A DNA stretch of 17,996 nucleotides. Source: Labilithrix luteola. GTDB lineage: Bacteria > Myxococcota_A > Polyangia > Polyangiales > Polyangiaceae. The translations under genes were made by a program, and so were the position numbers. Below the pieces are notes generated by a model that searched no databases, was not told where the DNA came from, and saw only the letters and a program-made list of their open reading frames with translations. The stretch covers positions 1 to 17,996 of the forward strand of contig JAMFST010000736.1 of the NCBI GenBank assembly GCA_026225435.1, written 5' to 3'. How positions within the stretch are numbered: the first letter of the stretch is position 1; the number at the start of each line of letters is the position of its first letter. This document shows, piece after piece, positions 9,223 through 15,893 of this stretch.

Positions 9223-9708
9223 TCAGGCTTGGAGCCGGGTCAGGATCTGGTCGACTTTCTCGGCCGTGAGATCCTCGTGGTACTCCTTGTCGACCTGCAT
9301 CATCGGGGCGGTGCCGCAGCTGGCCAGGCACTCCGCGGTGCGCAAGGTGACCTTGCCGTCGGCGGTGGTCTCGCCGGCGTGGATGCCGAGCTTCTTCTCG
9401 CACTGGGCGAGCACGTCACCCGAGCCGCGCAGCGCGCAGGGGAGGGTGCGGCAGACCCAGACCTGGTGCTTGCCGACCGGGGCCTGGTTGAACAGCGTGT
9501 AGAAGGTGACGACGCCCTTCACGTGCGCCGTGGGCAGCTCGAGCCGCTCGGCGACGAAGGCGATGATCTCCTCGCTCACCCAGCCGTTCTGGTCCTGGCA
9601 GAGATGGAGCATGGGGATGCATGCGGCCATCTTGGTCGGGTAGTGGCCGAGGATCTCGGTGAGCTTCTGCTCGCGTTCTTGCGTGAGAGAAAAAGGAGAA
9701 GAAGCCAT
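9223..9708 (-). CDS. nuoE: NADH-quinone oxidoreductase subunit E (2Fe-2S, thioredoxin-like)
   Basis: NuoE is the 24-kDa-type subunit that sits against NuoF at the NADH-oxidising tip of Complex I and carries a [2Fe-2S] cluster. Its 161 residues fit the family. An N-terminal helical region (CIPMLHLCQDQNGWVSEE, GVVTFYTLF) is followed by the thioredoxin-like fold with four ligands: Cys86 and Cys91 (VCRTLPCALRG), Cys127 and Cys131 (ECLASCGTAP). The ATG at 9708 gives a standard N-terminus, but no Shine-Dalgarno sequence precedes it. The proposed promoter ends only about 12 nt upstream. This is the first gene of the nuoEF-JKLMN run. The gene upstream is divergent, so nuoA-D must lie elsewhere. Confidence 0.96.
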   Translation of the reverse strand: MASSPFSLTQEREQKLTEILGHYPTKMAACIPMLHLCQDQNGWVSEEIIAFVAERLELPTAHVKGVVTFYTLFNQAPVGKHQVWVCRTLPCALRGSGDVLAQCEKKLGIHAGETTADGKVTLRTAECLASCGTAPMMQVDKEYHEDLTAEKVDQILTRLQA

Positions 9709-9719
9709 CGTGCGCGCGG

Positions 9720-9749
9720 AACCTAGTGGTGGGCCCTGTTCAGTGTCAA
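9720..9749 (-). promoter_or_regulatory. Candidate sigma70 promoter for nuoE
   Basis: On the minus strand a perfect -35 box TTGACA (9744-9749) is followed after 18 nt by TAGGTT (9720-9725) as a partial -10 box. Transcription would start near 9713, only about 5 nt before the nuoE ATG at 9708, giving an almost leaderless mRNA. The missing Shine-Dalgarno sequence fits this, but the weak -10 leaves doubt. Confidence 0.45.
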
Positions 9750-9801
9750 GGCGCGTGGGGCGGGCGTCGGGGGAGCGACCGGCACGCCGGCCACGATTAA
9801 G

Positions 9802-9831
9802 TTGAGTGCGTTCGGCGCACGCCGGTATGCT
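9802..9831 (+). promoter_or_regulatory. Candidate sigma70 promoter for the zinc-ribbon/DUF4234 gene
   Basis: TTGAGT (9802-9807) and TATGCT (9826-9831) are separated by 18 nt, pointing towards the plus-strand gene at 9910. The spacer contains a 5-bp inverted repeat (GTGCG at 9806-9810, CGCAC at 9816-9820) that could be a protein-binding site. The predicted leader is about 70 nt. It ends in a GGAGG ribosome binding site (9898-9902), 7 nt before the GTG start. Confidence 0.4.
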
Positions 9832-9909
9832 CCCGGGGGTAAGTCAGCGGATGTGTATGTGCCCCTCCTGCTGTTGGGGGCGTGACGCGCTTGGAGCGGA
9901 GGCACTCGA

Positions 9910-11511
9910 GTGTTTTGCCCGAATTGTGGCACCCAGAACGCGGATACTTCGGCCACCTGCGCAAAATGCGGGTTCAACCTGAAGGGAGCTGCCGCGCCGA
10001 AGTTCAAAGGCACGATGCTCATGTCGAACTCGCCGCCGCGTCCCGGCGGGCCGGGCGCGCCCGGAGCCCCGGTCGGTCCGGGGGTCGGTGCGCCGCCTCC
10101 GGCCGCAGGCGCACCGGGCGGCTTCCCCAACGCCAACCCTGGCGGTGGCGGCGGCGCGAGCAAGTTGAAGGGGACCATGGTGGGCGTCGCCCCGCCGTCG
10201 TCCATCGGCGTGCCTCCCACCGCGCCGCGTGCGCCGTCCGTCCCGCCGCCGGCGGGGGGCGAGTACCCGTCGGACCCGCCGACGCTCGCCTACAACCCGG
10301 GGATGAACCCGGGCTCGTTCGACGTGTCGGCCAACACCGTCGTCGACACCGCCGGCTTCGGCAGCGGCGGCGGCTACGGCAGCAAGCCGCCCGATCCCAC
10401 CGGGAACAACTACGGCCAGCAGCCGACGCAGCAGCAAGCGGCGTTTCCGCAGTACGGGCAGCCGCAGCAGCCTCCGCAACAGCAGTCGCCGTACGGCGCG
10501 CCTCTTCCTTCTCCTCAGGGGCAAGGCGGACAGGGTGGCTTCTCGCCGTTCGGTGCCGATGCGGCGCCGAACCCGTACGGTGCTCCGCCGCAGTCTCCGC
10601 CGATGTCCCCCTACGGCGCTCCGGGCGGTCCGCCGGGGCAGCAGCCGGGCGGCAGCGGCCAGTACGGCGCGGTCCAGAATCCGTACGGTGTGCCGGGGCA
10701 GCCGCAGCAGCAGAATCCTTACGGCGCCGCGCCCAACCCCTACGGCGCTCCGCCGCAGGGGGCGCAGAACCCCTACGGTGCGCCTCCTCAGATGGGGGGC
10801 CAGCAGCAGAACCCGTACGGCGCTCCGCCCGGGCAGCAGAACCCGTACGGCGCGCCGCCCGGAGGCGAGGCGTCCAAGCCGTTCTCTCCTTTTGGACAGA
10901 CGTACGGCGCTCCTCCGCAGGACTACGGCGCCGGCGCTCCGCCGGATCTGAGCAGCATTCCTGGGATGGGGCCTGGGATGGGCCAGCCGGGACAGCCGCA
11001 GCAGCAGTACGGCGCCCCGCAAGGTCAGATGGGCGGGCAGATGGGTCAGTACGGAGCGCCCCAGGGCGGCTACGGCACCCCCGGGATGCCCCTCGCAGGC
11101 TTCGGCGCGGCCATGGTTCCGGCCGGCGCAGCGGGCGGCGGCGCGATGATGGGACCGGGCCAGCACGGCCCGCGCGGCGAAGTGCGCAGTGGCCTCAACG
11201 TGCTGCTCCTCTCGCTCGTCACCTGCGGCGTCTACCAGCTGATCTGGTTCATGAAGATCTGCGGAGAGATCTCCGCCTACCTCGGCCGCGAGGAGCCCGT
11301 CTGGTGGAAGGTGTGGGGCCTGGGGATGCTCACCTGCGGCGTCTACTTCCTCTACTGGATGTTCGCTCGCCTCGGCCCGCTGGTGCAGGAGGTGCAGGCG
11401 CGCGCCGGCATCCCCAACGCGCAGAACCAGGGGCTGATGTTCCTCATCCCCTACTACAACGTGATCGTGATCCAGGAAGAGCTCAACAAGGCGTGGCAAG
11501 CGCCGGGCTGA
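9910..11511 (+). CDS. Zinc-ribbon, Pro/Gly/Gln/Tyr-rich repeat protein with C-terminal DUF4234 domain
   Basis: This encodes 533 residues from a GTG with GGAGG 7 nt upstream. Residues 1-22 form a zinc ribbon (Cys3, Cys6, Cys17, Cys20; MFCPNCGTQNAD). Residues about 25-420 are low complexity, rich in Gly, Pro, Gln, Ala, Tyr and Asn, with seven NPYG units and many related YGAP units. A KGTM motif occurs twice (near residues 33 and 87). From about 423 a DUF4234-like membrane domain begins, with two helices that share the pattern LTCGVYxLxW (VTCGVYQLIWF, LTCGVYFLYWM). A conserved-looking end (LIPYYNVIVIQEELNKAW) follows. The function is unknown. The architecture suggests a membrane-anchored protein with a long disordered, prion-like segment. 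The downstream DUF2752 gene overlaps it by 19 nt. Confidence 0.9.
   Translation: MFCPNCGTQNADTSATCAKCGFNLKGAAAPKFKGTMLMSNSPPRPGGPGAPGAPVGPGVGAPPPAAGAPGGFPNANPGGGGGASKLKGTMVGVAPPSSIGVPPTAPRAPSVPPPAGGEYPSDPPTLAYNPGMNPGSFDVSANTVVDTAGFGSGGGYGSKPPDPTGNNYGQQPTQQQAAFPQYGQPQQPPQQQSPYGAPLPSPQGQGGQGGFSPFGADAAPNPYGAPPQSPPMSPYGAPGGPPGQQPGGSGQYGAVQNPYGVPGQPQQQNPYGAAPNPYGAPPQGAQNPYGAPPQMGGQQQNPYGAPPGQQNPYGAPPGGEASKPFSPFGQTYGAPPQDYGAGAPPDLSSIPGMGPGMGQPGQPQQQYGAPQGQMGGQMGQYGAPQGGYGTPGMPLAGFGAAMVPAGAAGGGAMMGPGQHGPRGEVRSGLNVLLLSLVTCGVYQLIWFMKICGEISAYLGREEPVWWKVWGLGMLTCGVYFLYWMFARLGPLVQEVQARAGIPNAQNQGLMFLIPYYNVIVIQEELNKAWQAPG
10570..10860 (+). repeat. NPYG-coding degenerate tandem repeat
   Basis: Seven NPYG-encoding units start at 10570, 10678, 10714, 10735, 10768, 10810 and 10840, five of them reading NPYGAPP. 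Spacing is irregular (21 to 108 nt), and codons vary between copies (AAC/AAT, CCG/CCC/CCT, GGT/GGC). This indicates selection at protein level rather than recent DNA slippage. Further YGAP units occur on both sides. Confidence 0.75.
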
Positions 11512-11912
11512 GCTCCCGTCCCCCCCGCCGCTCGCGCGCGGTGCTCCCGGCGACTCTCCTTCTCGGAGGGCTCGCCGGGCTGCTTTTGTACGGCGTGATC
11601 CCGTGGCCCTGTCCGGTCGCGCTGCTGCTGCGCATTCCCTGTCCCGGATGCGGGCTCACGCGGGCGACGCGGCTCGCGCTGCACGGCGATCTCGCCGGCG
11701 CCACGCACCTGCACCCGCTGTGGTTCGTGGTGGTGCCGGCGGTGATGGTGGCCGCCGTCGTCGAGATCCGCGGCTACGCGCGCGACGGCAGGTTCGGCGC
11801 GGTGGAGCGCTCGCGGGTCGGCAGCGCCGTCACCGCGGTGATCGCCGGCTTGCTCGTGGTCGTGTGGCTCGCCCGGTTCTGCGGCGCGCTCGGCGGACCG
11901 GTCTCGATCTGA
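11493..11912 (+). CDS. DUF2752 family membrane protein
   Basis: This encodes 139 residues from a GTG at 11493, which lies inside the end of the preceding gene. An AGGAAGAG sequence about 11 nt upstream can serve as ribosome binding site. A later in-frame GTG at 11541 would give 123 residues and is an alternative. The DUF2752 signature CPGCGLTRA is present (Cys50, Cys53), followed by ALHGD and HPLW. About three membrane helices are predicted (about 18-38, 75-92, 110-130). The function of the family is not known to me. Members often sit beside other small membrane proteins, as here with the DUF4234 protein. The 3' end overlaps the opposite-strand acyl-CoA dehydrogenase gene by 139 nt. Confidence 0.85.
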   Translation: MASAGLSSRPPRRSRAVLPATLLLGGLAGLLLYGVIPWPCPVALLLRIPCPGCGLTRATRLALHGDLAGATHLHPLWFVVVPAVMVAAVVEIRGYARDGRFGAVERSRVGSAVTAVIAGLLVVVWLARFCGALGGPVSI

Positions 11913-13618
11913 CGCGCACCGACCGTCGCGCGGGCGACGATGTCACCGAGGTCCGGCCCGGAGGCGAGCGTACCGAGGACACCACCGTGCTTGCCGCCGA
12001 TGCGCGAGTCGATGAACCGATCGGCCACCGTCGCCGGACTGTGCCGGCGTAGCTCGCTCGCCTGCAGCGCCAGCGCCATGCGCGTCACCAGCGGCCGCGC
12101 GTTCCCCTCGTCGAGCGGCCGCGCGGAGAGATCGTCGCGCAGCCGGACGAGGAACGTGGCGTGCGCCGCGTCGAGATCACCGTCGCAGGTCACCTCGTTC
12201 ATGAAGACGTCGAGCGCGCGCGGCTCGCGGATCAGCGCGCGCAGCACGTCCATGCACATCATGTTGGAGGTGCCTTCCCAGATCGAGTTGAGCGGCGCCT
12301 CGCGATAGAGCCGCGCGATGGGGTTCTCCATGATGAAGCCGTTGCCGCCGTGCACCTGCAGCGCCTCGTAGACGAAGTAGCTCGCCCGCTGGCAGTTCCA
12401 GAACTTGGTCACCGGCGTGGCCACGCGCGCGAGCAGGCGCTCCTCCTCGCTCGTCTGCATCGCGTCGGTGGCGCGGGCGACGCGCAGCGCGGACAGCGTG
12501 GCCGCCTCGCTCTCGAGCGCGAGATCGGCGAGCACGTTGGCCTGCATGGGCAGTTGCGCCATCACCTGGCCGAAGCCGTTGCGGGTGGAGGCGTGGTTGA
12601 GCGCCAGGGTCAGCGCCTGCCGCATCAGGCCCGCGGAGCCGACGGCGAAGTCGAGTCGGGTCAGGTGCGCGTGGGTGAGGATCTCGCGGATCCCGCGCCC
12701 CTCCTCGCCGACGAGCAGCGACCAGGTGCGATCGAATTCCACCTCGCTCGAGGCGTTCGAGCGGTTGCCGCACTTGTCCTTGAGCCGCTGCAGAAGCACG
12801 CGGTTGGCGCTGCCGTCGGGGAGGAAGCGCGGGACGAAGAGGCAGCTGACCCCCGACTCGGTCTGCGCCAGCGTGTAGAAGCCGTCGGCGACCGGCACGG
12901 AGAAGAACCACTTGTGGCCGGTGAGCAGGTAGACGCGCGTGCCGTCCTCGACGCCGGCGAAGGTGCCCGCGGTCTGCGTCTCGCGCAGGTCGGAGCCGCC
13001 TTGCTTCTCGGTCATGGCGTAGCCGATCACGGCGCCGGACTTCTCGGCGAGCGGAACGCGGCGCGGATCGTACGAGCGGGCCAGCGTCTTCTCGCGGAAG
13101 AGCGCGAAGGCGGGGCGACCTTCGAAGCCGGCGCAGGCGGCGTAGGCCATGCCGGTCGGGCAGCCGACGCCGTTCTCGATCTGGTTCCACAGGTAGCTCT
13201 GCACCGCGCGCGCGAGGTGGCCGTTCGCCTCGGCCGTCGTCCAGGCGAGGCTCGGCACCTGGTGCTCCCAGGCGAGCGCCATCAGCTGGTGCCAGGCGGG
13301 ATGGAACTCCACCCAGTCGATGCGGTTCCCGTAGCGATCGTGGCTGCGCAGCTGCGGCCCGTTCTCGTTCGCCAGGCGCGCCGCCTCCTGCACCGACTCG
13401 TCGCCCGCGAGCGCACCGAGGGCCGCCGCGTTGTCCGCCGTCCACGGCGCGTGGCGCTCGACGACGCCGCGCAGGACCGCGTCGTCGGTGAAGGCGTTGA
13501 AGCCCACGCTCGGCTGCGCCTGGTTGAGCACGCGATGCGTCTCGTGCCCGGCAGGCAGCGGCAGACCGGCATGTTCGGTGGTCGATGACACGGGCGACGC
13601 CTGGACGGGCTCGTTCAC
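11774..13618 (-). CDS. AidB-like acyl-CoA dehydrogenase
   Basis: This encodes 614 residues of an acyl-CoA dehydrogenase of the AidB/isovaleryl-CoA dehydrogenase-like group, which binds FAD. Visible motifs are AMTEKQGGSDLRETQT at 201-216 (flavin-binding strand), GHKWFFSVPVADGF at 234-247, KDKCGNRSNASSEVEFD at 280-296 and RLYREAPLNSIWEGTSNMM at 436-454. The last closely matches E. coli AidB. Glu448 lies where the family base is expected. The start is the GTG at 13618 because it overlaps the TetR stop as GTGA. A longer reading to 14308 only runs over the tetR gene. E. coli AidB has about 541 residues. The last 48 residues here (567-614) are polar, without family resemblance, and lie antisense to the DUF2752 gene. 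The true substrate is unknown. A fatty-acyl or branched-chain role, or an alkylation response as for AidB, are both possible. Confidence 0.92.
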   Translation of the reverse strand: MNEPVQASPVSSTTEHAGLPLPAGHETHRVLNQAQPSVGFNAFTDDAVLRGVVERHAPWTADNAAALGALAGDESVQEAARLANENGPQLRSHDRYGNRIDWVEFHPAWHQLMALAWEHQVPSLAWTTAEANGHLARAVQSYLWNQIENGVGCPTGMAYAACAGFEGRPAFALFREKTLARSYDPRRVPLAEKSGAVIGYAMTEKQGGSDLRETQTAGTFAGVEDGTRVYLLTGHKWFFSVPVADGFYTLAQTESGVSCLFVPRFLPDGSANRVLLQRLKDKCGNRSNASSEVEFDRTWSLLVGEEGRGIREILTHAHLTRLDFAVGSAGLMRQALTLALNHASTRNGFGQVMAQLPMQANVLADLALESEAATLSALRVARATDAMQTSEEERLLARVATPVTKFWNCQRASYFVYEALQVHGGNGFIMENPIARLYREAPLNSIWEGTSNMMCMDVLRALIREPRALDVFMNEVTCDGDLDAAHATFLVRLRDDLSARPLDEGNARPLVTRMALALQASELRRHSPATVADRFIDSRIGGKHGGVLGTLASGPDLGDIVARATVGARQIETGPPSAPQNRASHTTTSKPAITAVTALPTRERSTAPNLPSRA

Positions 13619-14268
13619 GAGGTTCTCCGTTTCTTCACGTTCTTCACGCTGAGGAGCTTCGGTTCGCTCAGGCGAACCATGCGCACACAGAGCTGGGCCA
13701 CCTGGTCGGCCAGCGCCTCGATCTCCCGGGTCGATCGATCCGCCGTGCGCGCCAGCGGCTGCACCAGCGGCTCCATCATCGCGCCGGTCACGCAGGTCGA
13801 CAGCACGTCGGCGGGCAGGTCGATGAGCTCGCCGCGCGCCGTCCCCTCGGCGATGAGCCGCGCCAGTTGCCGGGCGAGCGCGCTGCGATACTCGAGCCGG
13901 GCACCGTCCACCTCCGGCTCGCACGGCTCGGCGATGAGCGCGTAGGCGAGGCGAGGGTCGCGCGCGGACCTGCGCATGAAGGTGGTGACGGCCGCGCGCA
14001 GGCGAGACGTGGCGTCCCCCTCGGAGTCGACGATGCTGGCGACGACCTCGGCCTCGCGCTTCGAAACGTCGGCGAGCACGTGGACGCAGAGATCCGCCTT
14101 CGAATCGAAGTAGCGGTACACCGAGCCGGTGGCCACGCCGGCGCGCTGGGCGATGACCGAGATCTGCACCGCCGCCCAGCCGCCTTCGGAGATCAGCTCG
14201 CGCGTCACGCCGAGGATCTTCTGCAGCGTGTCCTCGATCTGCTGCCGTCTGAGCTGGGCCTGGGCCAT
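13615..14268 (-). CDS. TetR/AcrR family transcriptional regulator
   Basis: This encodes 217 residues, typical for TetR repressors. The N-terminal DNA-binding domain has its helix-turn-helix at about residues 33-58 (VQISVIAQRAGVATGSVYRYFDSKADL), a strong family signature. The C-terminal ligand domain is helical and variable, so the effector cannot be told. The ATG at 14268 is preceded by AGGA at about 9 nt. Two palindromes related to TGAATCC/GGATTCA lie just upstream and fit autorepression. The stop overlaps the acyl-CoA dehydrogenase GTG by 4 nt, so both genes form one operon. An acyl-CoA or a hydrophobic drug would be a natural ligand, given the neighbours. Confidence 0.93.
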   Translation of the reverse strand: MAQAQLRRQQIEDTLQKILGVTRELISEGGWAAVQISVIAQRAGVATGSVYRYFDSKADLCVHVLADVSKREAEVVASIVDSEGDATSRLRAAVTTFMRRSARDPRLAYALIAEPCEPEVDGARLEYRSALARQLARLIAEGTARGELIDLPADVLSTCVTGAMMEPLVQPLARTADRSTREIEALADQVAQLCVRMVRLSEPKLLSVKNVKKRRTS

Positions 14269-14272
14269 CGGA

Positions 14273-14307
14273 TGAATCCTGGTTCACGCACAGTGAATCC
14301 GGATTCA
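14273..14307. promoter_or_regulatory. Pair of TetR-type palindromic operators
   Basis: A perfect 14-bp palindrome TGAATCCGGATTCA lies at 14294-14307. A related imperfect one, TGAATCCTGGTTCA, lies at 14273-14286. Their centres are 21 bp apart, two helical turns. The second covers the region directly before the tetR ATG, including the AGGA. The first lies just downstream of a TTGCCG -35-like box (14313-14318, minus strand), where a bound repressor would block transcription. Confidence 0.65.
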
Positions 14308-14321
14308 TTTTGCGGCAAGGG

Positions 14322-14558
14322 CTATTCGAGAGGCTCGGTGTTGTCCGCGAGCCACTCGGCCACGTGCTGGGCCAGCTCGCGGCCGTCGGCCGAGTGATCG
14401 CAGCGAAAGACGATCGGGCCGGGCCACGACTCGAGGATGTCGAGGACGATGGTGCGGCCGGAAGGGGAGGTACAGGTGGCGATCACCCCGGCGCGCTTGC
14501 CGAGTCGCACCGTGTACCTGGTCCCCGCCGAGGTGACGAAGTCGGGGATCGGCGGCAT
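14322..14558 (-). CDS. Hypothetical small protein (78 aa)
   Basis: The 78-residue product begins MPPIPDFVTSAGTRYTVRLG and ends WLADNTEPLE. It has no signal peptide or membrane helix. Residues about 13-50 look like beta strands, and the last 18 like an amphipathic helix (GRELAQHVAEWLAD). Codon third positions are almost all G or C, as in neighbouring genes, which argues for a real gene. No close Shine-Dalgarno sequence is visible; AAGGGGA lies about 14 nt before the ATG. It sits 45 nt after the RND adaptor stop and 53 nt before tetR, in the same direction. I do not recognise the family. Confidence 0.6.
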   Translation of the reverse strand: MPPIPDFVTSAGTRYTVRLGKRAGVIATCTSPSGRTIVLDILESWPGPIVFRCDHSADGRELAQHVAEWLADNTEPLE

Positions 14559-14603
14559 GACGTTACGTCTAGTCCCCTTGCCGAAGCCCGGCTCGAAGAT
14601 TCC

Positions 14604-15893
14604 TCAGCTGCCGGTCTTCGCTGCCGGCGCGAGGTCGGTGGTCGTCACGCGCACGCCGTCGGCGAGCCGGTCGCTCGGCGCCACCACCACCAGGTCCCCC
14701 TCGGCGATGCCGGTGGAGATGGCGATCTGGGTGCCGAAGTCGCTCTCCACCTCGACCTGCTTCCAGTGGAGCACGCCGTCCTTCACCACCGCGGCGCGCG
14801 TGCCGCCGGCGTCGATGAGCACGGCGGTCGCCGGCACGATGAGGAACGGCGTGGCGCCGGTCATGTGGAACGAGACCTGGCCGTACATGCCGGCGAAGAG
14901 CGCGTCGTCGGGGTTGGGGATGTCGACCTCGGTGAGCAAGGTGCGGGTGGCGGTGTCGAGCTCGTGAGCGGTGCGCGCCACCTTGCCGGCGAAGACGCGC
15001 CCCGGCTTCTCGCGCACGCTGGTGGGGGCGTCCATGCCCACGGTGATGCCGCCGGCGTACAGCTGCGGCACGTTGACGAACACGCGGACGGTGTCGACCT
15101 CGGCCACCTTGAAGAGCGGCAGGCCGGCGCTGGTGCCCGAGGTGACCAGCTGACCGACCTCCGCGGTGCGCGCCGTCACCACGCCGTCGAACGGCGCGAG
15201 CAGGTTGGCGAAGCCCTTGAGATCGTCGAGGCGGCGCACGTTGGCCAGCGCGCTGCCGTGCGCGGCCTGGACGGCGGCGACGTTGGCCTGCTGTGCCTCG
15301 AAGCCGGCCTGGTACTGATCGACCTCCTGCTTGGTGACCACCCCCGACGGGCCCAGCGACGAGTAGCGGTCGTTGGTGATCTTGGCGAGCTTGAGCTGGG
15401 TCTGCGCCTGGAGGATCTGCGCGTTCGTCTGGCTGGCCGTGGCCTGCCCCTGGAGGAGCTGGTCCTCGATGTCCGGCACCTCGAGCACCGCGAGCACGTC
15501 CCCCTTCTTCACCGGCGCGCCGATGTCGACCTTCCAGTCGCGCACGTAGCCGTTGGCGCGCGCGTAGACGCCGGCCTCCTGGAGCGGCTCGACGGAGCCG
15601 GGCAGGGCGAGCTCGGTGGGGGCGGCGGAGCGGCTCGCGTGCATCACCGTGAGCTGTACCGGTGTCTCGGCGAGCTCGCGCGTCTTCTCGTCCATCTCGT
15701 GGCTCGCGCGTAGCCGCGGGATGACCCCCACGCCGACCAGCGCCGCGAAGAGCGCCAGCGCGGTGAGGCCGGTAAAGCCGAGCGTGCGGCGGGTGGGACG
15801 GAACGGGGCCGGGTCGAAGCTCTCGTCCTCGACGCCGTGGCCGACGTGGGCGGCGTTCGGCGAGGAAGCGGTCTCGATCTCGTGGGTGCTCAT
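14604..15893 (-). CDS. RND efflux periplasmic adaptor subunit (membrane fusion protein, HlyD type)
   Basis: The adaptor links an inner-membrane RND permease to an outer-membrane channel. It has 429 residues, with a polar cytoplasmic start, one membrane anchor at about 37-60, and a beta-barrel/lipoyl region in two halves. The first half is ANGYVRDWKVDIGAPVKKGD near 113-132, and the second is APFDGVVTARTAEVGQLV near 233-250. An alpha-helical hairpin of Gln/Ala-rich heptads lies between them (about 145-225). Barrel and membrane-proximal domains follow (RVFVNVPQLYAGGI, IPNPDDALFAGMYGQV). The ATG at 15893 overlaps the permease stop as ATGA, with AAAGGA 10 nt upstream. No outer-membrane channel gene is in the window. 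Confidence 0.93.
   Translation of the reverse strand: MSTHEIETASSPNAAHVGHGVEDESFDPAPFRPTRRTLGFTGLTALALFAALVGVGVIPRLRASHEMDEKTRELAETPVQLTVMHASRSAAPTELALPGSVEPLQEAGVYARANGYVRDWKVDIGAPVKKGDVLAVLEVPDIEDQLLQGQATASQTNAQILQAQTQLKLAKITNDRYSSLGPSGVVTKQEVDQYQAGFEAQQANVAAVQAAHGSALANVRRLDDLKGFANLLAPFDGVVTARTAEVGQLVTSGTSAGLPLFKVAEVDTVRVFVNVPQLYAGGITVGMDAPTSVREKPGRVFAGKVARTAHELDTATRTLLTEVDIPNPDDALFAGMYGQVSFHMTGATPFLIVPATAVLIDAGGTRAAVVKDGVLHWKQVEVESDFGTQIAISTGIAEGDLVVVAPSDRLADGVRVTTTDLAPAAKTGS

Noticed and set aside
10570..10860. Possible CRISPR or DNA-level tandem array
   Set aside because: The units are short, irregularly spaced and vary by synonymous codons in one reading frame, so they are a protein-coding repeat.
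9844..11499. 551-codon Arg/Leu-rich open frame on the minus strand opposite the DUF4234 gene
   Set aside because: It is the complement of the repeated NPYG-coding DNA. The plus strand has the zinc ribbon, a ribosome binding site and the DUF4234 domain.
12161..13588. 475-codon open frame opposite the acyl-CoA dehydrogenase
   Set aside because: Antisense shadow, Arg/Val/Ala/Glu-rich, with no domain; the minus-strand gene has clear AidB motifs.
13619..14308. Upstream extension of the acyl-CoA dehydrogenase frame by 230 codons
   Set aside because: It runs out of frame over the whole tetR gene. The GTG at 13618 with a GTGA overlap gives a family-like start.
14310..15713. 467-codon open frame opposite the RND adaptor and the 78-aa gene
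   Set aside because: Asp/Arg/His/Leu-rich antisense product; the adaptor on the minus strand has clear lipoyl and hairpin domains.
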